A stretch of 64,000 bases of DNA from Oscheius dolichura (lineage: Eukaryota; Nematoda; Chromadorea; Rhabditida; Rhabditidae): assembly GCA_932521035.1 (NCBI GenBank), contig OW051493.1, positions 9,198,001 to 9,262,000 of the forward strand, given 5' to 3'. The notes under the pieces are model-generated. The model made no database searches, was not told where the DNA came from, and saw only the letters and a program-made list of their open reading frames with translations. The stretch's first letter is position 1. Each line of letters begins with the position of its first letter. The translations under genes were made by a program, and so were the position numbers. Positions 38,138 through 50,474 of the stretch are shown one piece after another.

Positions 38138-41100
38138 CTAGTTATCACGTACTTTTGGCATTTCGAAGGTAGCTACGTGATCACCGGTACTGAGTTCGTT
38201 GATACCCTGTGGTGTGAAGAAGATAAATTGTTGATGAGAATAACTTTCGGTAGCAAGTTTAACAATGAGATCCATTGCAGTCTAAATTGAACGGTAACGA
38301 AATAAAAATCACTATCACTTTTCGCATGTGACCATCCATAAAAACATCGAATTCATCCATGCAACGGAAAGGAGTCTCCATAATATACCACAAAGCCATG
38401 AAGAAACACGTGGTTGTGTAAGAGCGTTCACCACCAGATAATCCACGAATATCTTTCAGGCTCTCCTGTGAATTCTGTGAACCCGCGTGTGGCTTAACTT
38501 TGATTCTAATTTCGCCCTTTTTGACATTTACATGAAGATCACCAGTGAATCTAAAGCATCTACTGTTAAAATAAAACAAAATGTACGAACTTAAATTTAA
38601 TCAGCCGAGTGAATTCTTGTTTTAGTTTCATAATAATTGCATGTTGAATAACAGGAAATTTTTTCTGGCGAATATTCAGGCACTCTTTTATTTGTGAATG
38701 AAGGCCTTTAAATGTTTGGAAAAGCAACTTCGCTTTATTGAAGGCATCCTTTTTTGTTTGCATTTCTTCCACTGTAGGAACTATATCGAGTCTAAAGAAG
38801 TATAATAGTACATCTAATACGCATCAACATACGCCTTATGTAAAGCATCCAATTCAATTGTACGCTTATTGAGCATATCGAATATTTCATCAGTAGCAGG
38901 CATATTATTATAATCTGGTTCTTCTGGATTTCCGTCCGGCCCGGTCGGAACTTCACCATCGTAGCCTTCCAACTTAACGATCATATAATAAAATATATAC
39001 TGTAACTGTACATCTTCCGTCGCTTTGTCTATTTGTCTTAAAACTGCAACCCGCTCTTCTTCCATAATTTTTTCTTTAGTGTCTTCCAATTTTTTCATTG
39101 ACCTATCACAGCGGTTATTTTTCTCAGTAGCTTCATTAATCTTTCTCTTCAGTTCTAGAGCTTCATTCTAAAGTAAGTGATAAAAGTAAAATGAAATATG
39201 AAATAAGAACTTCAAGTGTCTGGTAACGTTCCAGAATCGCAGTACTTTCGGCCATGAAGGCTTCCCGTTTTTCTGTCAACTTTTTTAGATGCTTTTTCTT
39301 TTTTTCTAACAGCTAAAATATCAGTAATTAAGGTAGAATAAACATTTGCCTCTTTCGATTCCTTGATTTTGTTTTGAGATCCGCGCATCATATCATGATA
39401 TTCTTCTACTAGTCTTTCTTGCGCCTGAATAACAGTATCACCATCATCACTCTCTTTAAGTCTTTCTATCTGAAATTTATTTCTGAAAAAAAGTAACCAT
39501 TCAATTTACTTGTCTGTTGTAATTAATAATTTGGCCTTTGCGGTTTTTCAGACCATCTTCGATTCTTTTCTGTTGGGAGTCCAGTTGATCGTACTTTCTT
39601 TTCAGAAGTTCGAAAGCAGATCTTGCCTTTTTTCCTTCTTCGCTGGCAAGTTCGAATTTCCGCTTAGTAAGTTCTATTTGTTGGCGTAAGGCACTGCAAT
39701 AAAATAAACATGAACACTACCTTTTTAAAGCAAAACTCACTCTTTATTAACTCCAGCAAAATCGGATAAAATTTGCGCACGTTGTTTATGGCAAGCATAA
39801 AATCTATAGTTGCCCCTCTGTCTATTTGAACCATAAACTTGAGCACCGGTAACGGTGAAGCCAACATTTGCATTTTGAGGAAGCTACAAACTACTGAGAA
39901 ACAGTGTAACGCTTCTTACATTTCCGTTCATAACTTGTCTGGCCACCTGGTCAGAATCGAACAAAATCGTAGACTCAATATTTTGGAGATCGATGAGAAG
40001 ATTTCGAATGTCGATGTCAGTAATATCTACAGCATTTAAAATTGTTAAGAATCCATCAGGTTCATATCCACGTGTCTGGTGAGGAGGCAGACCAAATCTA
40101 AAAGAAGCTATCATGAAAGCAAGGCAAAATAAAACCTTGCAATAACAGTTTGCGGCATATGTATTCTTTGAGAGTCCAATAATTGCTTGAATATCTGCTC
40201 ATCCCGATAATTATCAAACACAAATGTTTGCAAATTGGTTTTAAGTGCCGATTCAACTGCAAGAAGATACTTCTTGTCATGAACTTTAATATAAGAACCT
40301 GGAAGTTATAAGTTCAACAATAAGAATAAGGATATCGTACCAATTGGTCCTTTCGGCTTATGCGAAAAGCGATTAGCATTGGCTTCAATAATTTTAATAA
40401 TCATGGGAACTTGATTTCCAAATCTGAACCTCATTTGTATGCTGTTTGCTTACATCTCCTACCTAGCTAGCATGTTTTTTTCCGTTTCCATAATATGTTG
40501 CAATTCATCTCGGCAAACACCATATTCATTATGTGCAGCGTTTACTTGTTCATTTGCCTAAAAATAGTTAGTGAGAAAGAAAACAGTAAATGATATGATA
40601 TATTTGTGTTGATGTTGAACACATACCGCTAAGGCAGCCTTATGTGCTACAGCGAGTTCAGACTCCAATTCTTTTTTTGCTTCTTCAAGTTGTCGTTTCT
40701 GCTCCTTATCATCTATTTGCTAAACAAGTTTATGCAGAAAAATATATCCCTCACCAGTTGCTCGAACTGTTCAACCGCTTTTTGATATCGTTCCAAGTTT
40801 TGACGGTCTTCATTGCTATTCATTCGTCTTTCCTGTTCCTGAATTTTTCTGTGCGCAATTTGGACTTCCTTCTCGGCATTCCTGAACAAATCCATAGGTT
40901 AAAATTACAGCATAATTAAACTCGATGTCTCCCTGGTATCTTATTATATCGCTTTCCAAATGTTTGCATTCTAGTTTCAGAGGTCTAAAATGCAATATAA
41001 AGGTAGCTAGTAGTAGACCTTACTCGATCTCACCATTCAGTTCTTGAAGAAATTCACTCCTTTCATCACCTTCTCTTTTGTTAACTGAGGTGTTTTCGGC

Positions 41101-42482
41101 AAGGTTGCCCAAAGCGTTTCGATGTTCCTAAAATTTTAAAATGAGAAAAAAAGTAAACGCTGCTACCTGGATCTCCAGGGCCGTCCTGCTCTGCTCTTGC
41201 TTTAAGGCCGTAATCCTCTTTTCAGTCTCTTTTACCTTTTCTTCCATAATCTTCTTCTTCTGTAAAAAACGTTATTTCCTTCTCCATCTTAACAAACATC
41301 TTCAGCATCTCGTAAAGGAGCCACATGAGACAACCACGTTAGACGTTGAACTTTTTCTAAGAGGTCCTTTTCTTTTTGTTTCTTATCCAGTAATTCCTTC
41401 ATTTTATTAAATTCCCTGAAAAAAAAAAGATGATCCAAAAATCCAATAGAAACTACTTTCTCTGCTCAGTAAGTTGCACGAGGATACAGTCTATATTTTC
41501 TTGCACGTCTTTCAGAATTTTTGCAGCTTTCTGGTATTCTTCCTTTGTTTTGTCTAGTTCAGAAGCATCCATAAAAATCTGGCAACGGTTACATATTACA
41601 AGCAACGCTTACTTGGAACATTTTTCCAGGATCAGTTTGCGACAGAAAGCTTCTTGCTTTATCTTGGCTCAACCAATAAATAGGATTGTTTAGTTCAATT
41701 CCAAAGCGTGCAAGAATAACATCAAGATCTGTTTTCTTATGGGATACAAGATATTCTAAAAGCAAATTACAAAATCTTCTTTATATTACCTTTCTTATCT
41801 CGCCCCTGATCTCTAGTGGTTTTAATACTATATGTGCTGGCAGTGAGACCAATATGTCGTTCGACTATTATAACGTTTCCATATTTTTCCCAATCCGTAT
41901 CTTTTCTATATTTTTCACATCTTCCTTGACCAGTATTTGATAGAGTTATCCTTATCTTGGCGCTACTGCAATTCTGTTGATAATAGTGAACAGAGACCAT
42001 CCTACTTTTTGCCATTTTTAATATATTGCTTAACGGAATTTCCTCTGTCATTGCTCTTTCCACCGCCTCCAAGACCGATGTTGATAGCAGAAAATAGAGC
42101 ACTCTTGCCACCTAAAACAATCTTGCGCTAAAACACAAACAGAACAAAATGCTCACTTCCATTAGGGCCTCCGACGTAAAAACAATTATTATTGTGAATG
42201 TCAAACTCTACTTTTAAATTGCCATGACACATAAAATTCTCCAATTCGACTTTTATCAGTCGACCGGCGACAGTGACCATGTCTAATCAAAATACTGTTA
42301 GAAAAGAATGCCGAATGATGATACCTGCACTTGAAGAGGCCGTAGAGGCTTGGGAACTCATATGTCGTGGAGATTTAGGCTGAAAACAATTTGATTAGAA
42401 GAAAAAGATGATTCTTCACCTGTGTTCCAAATACGCGATCGTCACGACGTTTGTTAGCTCTGCTACTACCTATATCTGACAT
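38138..42482 (-). CDS. smc-6: SMC6, structural maintenance of chromosomes protein 6
   Basis: A large gene with many short introns on the minus strand, from ATG at 42,482 to TAG at 38,138. The N terminus begins SDIGSSRANKRRDDRVFGTQ. The Walker A motif GPNGSGKSALFSAINIGLGG is split by a short intron inside Ser-Gly, followed by SNDRGNSVKQYI. The SMC6-type sequence NNPIYWLSQDKARSFLSQ follows. Long coiled-coil exons flank a hinge (about 39,700-40,300). The C-terminal head has the signature LSGGERSYTTTCFFMALWYI and Walker B FRCMDEFDVFMD, where the DEFDVxMD form separates SMC6 from SMC1-4. SMC6 pairs with SMC5 and the NSE subunits in DNA repair by recombination and in resolving replication intermediates. 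Exon boundaries in the coiled-coil part are not individually verified. Confidence 0.94.
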
Positions 42483-43148
42483 CCTCCGTGAACATCCAGA
42501 AGAAAGAAAGACTGACGTTGACTGACAAACTGAATAAAAATAGGACTAGAATGGGACGAAGTAAAAGAGAAATTCAAAGAAAATCCTTGCGTACAATTTT
42601 TTCGGTAACGCTTTTTTGCCACCCTGCACTGACATCAGTGTTTGTCATGCTTTCATTTGATTAGTTCTCTATTCTACAGCTGCGTTTTTACTCGATAGTC
42701 CCATTTATTTGTAGTTATGATACACCTCGAACGGTGTATACTAATGAAAACGTCCACGCACAAAGCATGGAGGTCTTACAAGCAATAGATGCAATAAGCG
42801 GTACACATTTTGAATTGTATCTTTGTAATGTGTACGCTGATCAAAATAAACACCCAATTCTCTTTTGATGCTTTTAGGGGGTATGTGGACAAATTGGTCT
42901 AGATCATGATGATCCTACCACACTCCTCACTCGTAAGCCGAAGAAGAGTATTTTGAAAATGAAACAAGTCGGTTTTGATTATGATTTTGTAGATTTTTCC
43001 TATTTTTTAGGTAAGCGGCAACGATCACGACCGTGATGGGCATGCACGCTATGAAAATAGAAATTGTGGCTTTGATTGTTATTGTCAAAAAAAAACAAAA
43101 CACAAAGACTCGAGATGATAACACTTGAACGCCACCGGAATCAGTTTA
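42483..43148. other. Intergenic region, possible tiny plus-strand gene
   Basis: A speculative plus-strand model starts at an ATG near 42,768 and includes TLLTRKPKKSILKMKQ at about 42,920-42,970. The KSILK element resembles the start of protein phosphatase inhibitor-2, but the rest does not. On the other strand a frame at 42,927-43,124 starts with a signal-like hydrophobic stretch. Neither is convincing. Confidence 0.25.
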
Positions 43149-43409
43149 TTACTTAGGGGCATCAGGAACGTTATTCGGGTTCACTTGGACATCCTCGTAG
43201 TTGCCATCTCCTCCCTCTTCGGCTTTAGCCGGTTCACCAGGTTTCGGAGCTTCAACGGGTGCGCTAGGCGGAGCAGCAGCCGACTTGGATTTGTTTGCAC
43301 CAGTAGTCGTAGTACTATCCGCTTTTCCACCCTTTTTCTTTCCACCACATTGAAGCAACAGAAGAGGCAGAAGCAGCGAAGAAATGGCAAGAGGAGCCAG
43401 TGTGAGCAT
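43149..43409 (-). CDS. Small signal-anchored, Pro/Ala/Lys-rich protein
   Basis: From the internal ATG at 43,409 the product starts LTLAPLAISSLLLPLLLLQC, a signal peptide or anchor with a Cys at its end. A basic GGKKKGGK segment follows, then a low-complexity Ala/Pro/Glu tail ending NVPDAPK. About 86 residues. An upstream in-frame ATG at 43,496 would add 29 residues, but the internal ATG gives the better signal peptide. I do not recognise the family. The Cys after the hydrophobic core could be lipid-modified, which is inference. Confidence 0.55.
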   Translation of the reverse strand: MLTLAPLAISSLLLPLLLLQCGGKKKGGKADSTTTTGANKSKSAAAPPSAPVEAPKPGEPAKAEEGGDGNYEDVQVNPNNVPDAPK

Positions 43410-43954
43410 GTCGCTAGTCAGTTGGAAGCCAATAATGGCGATGAAGAGATTATCTCCGGTATTTATAGGTTTTAGGAATAGTTGTAACATGTCCAAAGCT
43501 TTACAATTTTGCTACCTGGGAGTTTATTGACCAAATGATATCGCTGCCAATGGGAATAGAAATTAACCCTTCATGTAAGAGAGTCAACACCAAAAATTGC
43601 ATGTGTACTTTCCTTCTCACATGTGGTAAGCAGTGGAAATATGAAGTCAAGCTAGAAGACCGACTTCACCAATGATTCTGTAAATGTATTCTGAGATAGG
43701 AGGTTTCCCTAGGGTTGATTAGCGGATTTATTAATAAGTTTGTTCGGTACTAATAGAAAGAATTCTACTTTTTCCACGTGAAGTGCACAGGAGCTGTACA
43801 TATCCTTTTCAGATTAACATATGAGTCCAAAAATGCTATGGTAACACGCTATGTTACAAGCCTGTGCCATGCTGTGTTCCATAGCGGAATATGAACAGCA
43901 CATAACTTCACGCAGAAAAAAATCGAAAGAAAGCTAACATATATGAAAGGTGAT

Positions 43955-44350
43955 CTAAAGGCGTTCGGCGGCTTCTCGATCATTTTTATCCAATGATAAA
44001 GAAATCTTCCGTTTATTTTTTTTTAGTTTGCTGCATGGAAAAGCGATATAATCTCCACGTTCAGTTGCAACCAAAGGTATCTTTGGAAATAAGTTTTGAC
44101 AATATCCTACCCTAATAATAGGCAGATCTCTGTCTATCTGTCTGTAAGACCTGTCGTCTGTACGGATTGACAGGTCAAATGAGAGAGAAGCAGAAAGTTT
44201 CGACCGTTTGACCTTTTTCGACGGCCAACTCTTTTTCGACCGATATAAACTAATCCCAACGCGGCCAAAGGCCGTCGGAGGCGTACTAGTTGTACAAATA
44301 AAACAAAGATAACAAACCATCGAAAGCAAAATGAGCACATTGTCGCTCAA
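43955..44350 (-). CDS. Hypothetical secreted basic protein
   Basis: A single open frame of 131 codons starts with the hydrophobic segment VLILLSMVCYLCFICTT and then becomes strongly basic (YRSKKSWPSKKVKRSK, later SKLKKNKRKISLSLDKNDRE). No homologue is recognised. It lies between Patched (stop at 44,928) and the preceding small gene on the same strand. A single exon in a region where most genes are split lowers confidence. Confidence 0.4.
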   Translation of the reverse strand: MSDNVLILLSMVCYLCFICTTSTPPTAFGRVGISLYRSKKSWPSKKVKRSKLSASLSFDLSIRTDDRSYRQIDRDLPIIRVGYCQNLFPKIPLVATERGDYIAFPCSKLKKNKRKISLSLDKNDREAAERL

Positions 44351-44927
44351 CGAAAGGAAAATACGCTGACAATATCTACGCCAGCTGAATTTTGAAGTGT
44401 ATCACAGTCACCAATTTTCAATGTGCTTGCACATGTATCAGCCGACACTCAAAAATGTATAACAATTCGGCTAGGAAAAATTACAACAATTGAAGAGTTG
44501 CATAACAAATGAGCAACTCATTTGCCCCAGCTTCCGCTGGTAATAAAATAAAAGAAAGATATCGACTACGCTTGCGATAACCTCTCTAGGTTTCTTTCTC
44601 CAAATAAATCAAAGACTGATAAAAAGATAAAATTATTATTAAAAGAATTTGCATTAGATCACCGGTAAATAAGATAACCGAGAAAAAAAACTGAACAAAA
44701 CGAGATCAAATGGGGGTCAAATTATCTACATTGGGATTATTAGCCTATTCATCGCAGAAATGTACAAAATTTAGGCAAATTGTTGGGTAAAGCAGAGTAA
44801 AGCTCACGGTATGCTGAGAGAGACAAGTTAAAAATTGAGCAGAAATTAAAATACCTGAAGGCGGTTGTAAATCACTAGGATAGTATTACTATAAAGAAAG
44901 AAAAGAGGTAAGTGCGTGGTGTGAATA

Positions 44928-47900
44928 TTAAGAACTAAAACAAACATAATCGCCCGCTGCTGGTCGCATTAGGAGTCCTGACGAATTGTCCTCTTCCTCT
45001 TCTTCTCGTGGCAAGGGATTCCGTTTCCTCCTTGATTTTATTGGAGGTGGCAACGCAAGTCGCACGACCCCGTCCCGACAGTCTTCGGGATTGGGATGAA
45101 TCTATAATTCATTAAAAAAAATAAAATAAACTGTGAAATACCTCTTGTGGTGGTCCCAAGAGTGACAATAAGACTGGTAATAATATTAAGCCGTTAATAA
45201 CACCAATAACTATTAATGCGAACATCACATAGAAGAAGTATTTTTTTACAAATCTGAAACAAACCAATTAGTCATCATAACATAATAAAAAGCTTACTCG
45301 AATTCTGAGAATCCTAGCATAATAATTCCTAGAAGCGTAGAGAAAGCTCCGTGAATCACAGGCACGAATACGCGATCAACAGCAGCTGAGGTCCTTTCTC
45401 TTCTGGATCCAAGCGCTGTGAGATAGGCCAGGACGACGTGAACTGTGAATTCCACTCCAATTCCTACAGCCGTGATAAGCGTTACTGCAGAGACGGGGTT
45501 CATCTTGATCCCAGCCCATCCAAGGAATCCAGCTAGCTCAATAGTCATCGCAAGAACGATTACAAGCACGCTGAACGCGGCCCATGGATTGAAAAGGAGC
45601 ACGGAGATGACGACAAATACAGCCAGAGCAATTATTCCAATTGCTTGCATTAGATTCTCATTCAGTGTTAAATACTGCTCCCAAAAAGTGAAGGCGATAC
45701 CCTGAGGGAAATTGGGTAAGCCTTGAGCAGAGTATTTGTCACACACGGAACGAATGTCCTGTAAATAAATGTTAAAAATCATGAAAAGTATACGAACCTT
45801 AATCATTTCAATAACAATAGGAGTATCAGTGAGTCCAGTCAGATAGAAGGGAATTTGAGAGTATGCAAGCGGCTCAGCAGGCGGTACTACTTCGTCCTTG
45901 TCGGATAAAGACCAGGCTGGCGGGGCTGGATAGAAACTGGCTTGCGAAACGTAGTACATCATGTTTTCTTGATTAAACCACGCTGTCAAATAATTGTAGA
46001 ATCCGTCGTAATTAATGGTGCCACTCTTGTCAACGAGTTTCACTTTTCCTATCCTTCCGGAGCAGTCGTAGATATTTCCATGACTGCATATTAGACGAAG
46101 TCCAATCTTCGCATCGTCGGATATATTACCAGTAATGTTTCCATCCACATTGATTCTGAAACATGTGCATTATCAAAACGAATCATTGAATAAAACTCAC
46201 TTTCCATCATTTAAAGCATCATCATAAACCTTTTGTATGCTCAGAAGCCAGTCTCTCATCATTTGCAGCCAATATTTCTCTGACGGTTCATCAGTGGCCG
46301 TTTTTATAATAAATTTCGAAGATGCTAAAGATTATTATGAGAAGAAAAACAATTTCAAAGGCTTACAGATTGCTCGTCGGTAATTTTCTATCTGATGTTG
46401 TTGTTTTGCATAATCAATGTTGGGACCTTTCAGCACCGCAAACATCGGATAGAAGCTGAAGTACTTGTCGCGGGCTTGAAGGAATTTTGCTGGAGCGGTC
46501 TGTTCGGGAAGAACATCTGATAGCTCAAGACCAATAGCAGCATTTTGCATTCCTTTTACGGAAGCAAAAAGGAGTAGCATCGAACCAACGGTAACAAATA
46601 TCTAAAATAAAAACAGGTAAACTTTAAATGATCGACAACATACCCGGAACCAGCGCTTATGGAGCAATGGAATGTAGAACCGTTTAATCACTTGATGTAG
46701 GGTCCAAGGGGTCTTTGACTTACGATCATCAACCACGGGACGGAATAAAGGCAATGATGTTGTATTATCAGTTTCACCAATAGTTCGCTTTTGCTAAATT
46801 TTGAAATGTATCAATATTTCAACAAACGGTACCTGTGGTTGCAGCTTTTGGATCATTGAGTACTCTTCTTCTCGTGTATCGCCATAAAGGCAGCAGCAAA
46901 TATCACGACGACCAGCTTTCCTTCTTCGCAGATCGATTGCGATCATAGCTGGATACATGGTAAGGATGGCGATAAAGTTGAACGTTAGTAGAATTGAGCT
47001 TTGGGCACAGAACGATCGTAGAGCAGGAATAGGAAGAAGAGTTCCTTAAAATTGTCCATTAGAAATCAGGACAAATCAAACCTGCTAAGAAAGAAAGAAT
47101 GTTGTTGATGGAAGTGCATAAAATGCTCATTCCCGTTTCTCTCATCAAAATGCCGATTTCATGACGGTTGCTCAGTAGAAGTACTTCGTGGTAGTTATGC
47201 AATAACATGAACATGTTATCAACACCAATTCCAAGAGTCAAAAATGGCACGATCTGCAATAAACAATTTTCTGTTACAAAAAGTAGGCTTACTTGAGTAG
47301 TGGCTGCATTGAATTCAATACCAAACCATGTAGCCAATCCCAAACCAGATGTAGATGCGAATGTAACCGTTAGCACGCCAACAAGAGCTAGTCCCATACA
47401 AGAATCAGCTGATGGCATGAACTGCTCATGCTTGTACTGAGTGAACATCGCATAGACCAGCATCAGACCATATCCAATAAAGATAATCTTGAAGTTGAAC
47501 TGGCAGAATTCTTCAAGCATGTCAGCTATCGACGTAGAAGCTAGCGGATGTATTGTTCTTCTAATATTTCCCTAAAACCAGATAAGAACAAGCAGAACCA
47601 ATCCCAACCTCAACATCGAAATTGTGGTGATGGTTGTACATTCGTCTTGTGAAGTTCCGCTGCCACGTTTGAATGACTTCTTGAGCAATGGTTTCGTTCC
47701 AGAAAGGCATATCTCGAGCACTCTTGTACTTGTCCTTCTTTGCTTCTGTCATGTTTATCTGTAAAAACTAAATAGATCAAATATTAGCTTTTCAAAGTCA
47801 AATATCAATTCAATCTGTCCATGTACATATTAATATCGTGAGAAAGAACGTACCCTGTCCTTATATCGTAGATACACATCATTAGGACTTGCTACAAGGA

Positions 47901-50157
47901 AGACGCTTTGCAAGGCATCAGCATGGGAAAGCCGGTCCAAGTTGTCTCGTTTTGTTCCTCCCAAAATCATGTCCGAAGGCCAGTGAAGTACTTCAGAAGC
48001 AAAGCCTGGGCAGCCGTTTCGCATGATGTATCCAAAATCTGGATAGGATGGATATTCCGTGGTTTGAAGGAATTCGGGCCATTTTTCTTTGTGAACCGAC
48101 ATCCACTTCATCATTCCACTCCGAAGCTTCTTGCATTGAGCCGCTAAAGCGAATGAAATCAGCGCTAATGCAATAAACCGTACCTTTTTCTTGTGCTTCC
48201 TTTTCCAACTTCATTTCATCATCGCTTTTAGCACCGTTTGTTCCAGCTGCCGGAGGTGCAGTAGTGGTAGCACCAACTGGATCAGCCACTCCGGTATCAC
48301 GCTTCTTACGGCCTGAAAGTGCGTTATCATCTAACTAAGTGACACCGACACTTACCGAACATATCAAAAAGATCGAAACCGTCCGATTCGTCTTCTTCGT
48401 CTCCTCCATATTCAACTGCAATGCTGTTTTTCTGCGTATATTCCAGAAATTTGTCCAAGAGGGGACAGACGTTGTAATAGTTAGGTGCAAGCGTCGGGCA
48501 CTCTGGATCTAATGGGTCCATGCAAGGCCTATCAAGGTACCCTCGCCCAATTCCGGCCTTAAAATTATAATAAGAAACAAAAACTTTAAGCCTTACTCTT
48601 TCAAAGAACGAATGGTGGGCACCCAGAGAAAATGACTTATGGATTTCATTGACGACACCGATTGGGTCAAAATTTGTCCACTTGACATGGTTTGATTCGG
48701 GGAGCGACTTGATCATACTACCAAAGAAGCCAATATCTCTGAAATAATCACTTATTCTTCGTTGACAAATACAAGCATACTTTTTAGTTACTGGTGGATG
48801 AGGTCCAAGAGCTTTACCTCCCTCCCAGAAACAATCAATAGGAGTAATCCAAATGCACGGTACGATTCTTTCAATGATGTGCTCAAATCCTTTTGCCACA
48901 GGATCGTCTCCCAAAGGTGGTGATGGCTTGAAACATATATCGTTGAAGGTCCAGTTTGTTCCATGGATTTCAACTGGGAAGCTGGCAATTTCCTTCATTA
49001 TATCAACGTGTTTAAGCAATCCTTCCAATGATAAAGCATTCTGTCCTTCAAATTCTGGTGTTTGTATTATCACCTAAAATAATGAAAATTGATGAAGGAT
49101 TGATGAAAATCTTGACTGACTTGATAACCTCCGCCTAAACCATTTTCTCTAACCATTTCATGCCCTTCCGAATTATTATACAACTTCTGCACTTCTGGTA
49201 GGAAATTCAACTCTGCCTCAAGTCGGCCTCCTCCTAGAATTATGCGATATAGACCAACGTTAAAATTAATTCTTACTTGCGACCCACAGTTTCACAATAT
49301 CTGTCTCAATTCGAACGAATTGCAAGCCATAAAGACAGAAGGAAAATAGGACAATGACTGATAGAATGACTTTCCACGCATTTCTACTGACGCAGTTTCC
49401 AAGAGAAAACAGAATCTTCTGGATGAAGCTTCGCGAATAAAGAGCCCATTGGTTTCCTGTTGCTTTTCCCTGTAATAATTGAAATTGATTATCATTTAGG
49501 GGATCTCCTCTATCGAGACACAGCTACCCTTGTCAACATCAACTACACCACTAACTGGTAATACAACGTACTCTTTTTATTTGTTGCAGGCATAAATCTG
49601 CATCTGCCCATGATGGTCGCACTTTGAACTCCTTTTTCCACCTCTCCAAATATTCATCTGAGCTCGATTGCCACACAAGGAAATTGTCGAGGAACTGAAA
49701 AATACAAATAAGCAGACATTTCTCTTAAATTTGGTAATAGCGATACTCGTAGCAGCAACGATTCTCTTTGAACTACTTTTCTTGTCGAGTATAAAGTTAT
49801 TCTTCATAGAACTACTGTGAATGCCTATTGCACTGAACAAATAAACAGCGCTGGATATGACAAACTAGATTTCTAAAAGATCAATAGCAAAAGAACTGTT
49901 TCTTTTCTTTTTCTCATGAGATTATTACACATTACAGTATAGTAACAAACCCTGGTCAGCCAGCCACCGCTCGTATTTCTCATCCCATTTGGCGGTTCAA
50001 AATCGGTGGCATCAAAGAGTTCATCTTCTTCCGGAGCTAAAATCAAATTTGACAACAATTTGAAGGAAGTCTTACCCAAATTTAGGAGATTTTGTGCTGA
50101 ACGGTTTGCCTGAGCCTGAGACCGTTTAGATTGCGGTGGCTCGAGCAACGTCAGCAT
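44928..50157 (-). CDS. Patched-family receptor/transporter (sterol-sensing domain)
   Basis: A minus-strand gene of many short exons, ATG at 50,157, stop TAA at 44,928. The N-terminal part has WQSSSDEYLERWKKE and PSWADADLCLQQIK, which match the Patched start, then the first lumenal domain with CIWITPIDCFWEGGKALGP and VLHWPSDMILGGTKRDNLDR. The sterol-sensing domain includes FNAATTQVSLLF and QIVPFLTLGIGVDNMFMLLH, then MRETGMSILCTSINNILSFL. The linker is IDLRRRKAGRRDICCCLYGD. The second half ends with FLGWAGIKMNPVSAVTLITA, VGIGVEFTVHVVLAYLTALG and GVINGLILLPVLLSLLGPP, then a Pro/Arg/Glu tail. This is the full RND architecture with 12 membrane segments. It is true Patched by sequence, and closer to ptc-1/ptc-3 than to NPC1 or the Patched-related (ptr) group. 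Worm Patched proteins work without a complete Hedgehog pathway, in cytokinesis and sterol handling. Confidence 0.93.
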
Positions 50158-50474
50158 AGAGCGAGGCAGAGGTGACAGGATGGCAAAACGTGGGCTTTAC
50201 AGTAGCCTTACCCTAACCCGCACTGAAAATGGAAAAAAAATAATACAGTGAGAAAGAGTGAGAGAGGAAAAAAGAAAAAAAACGGTAAGGTAAATAGAAG
50301 CTACTTTGTAAAATAAAAGAGATGGGTGTATTTAGCTCAAATAATTCGTGATAGCACTGTCCTTCTAATGATCACTAGGAGTCATATGGTGGAGAATTAA
50401 AAATCTTTTCAATCTTATGTGCGAAACAGAACGAGATAGATGCTTCCTGGCACTATAAAAAGCTGTTGTAGAAA

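Noticed and set aside
42768-43115. Protein phosphatase inhibitor-2-like gene
   Set aside because: Only a KSILK-like element matches; the expected downstream conserved blocks are absent and the splice model is forced.
45445-45705. 86-codon plus-strand frame
   Set aside because: Antisense shadow of the Patched exon carrying the last membrane segments.
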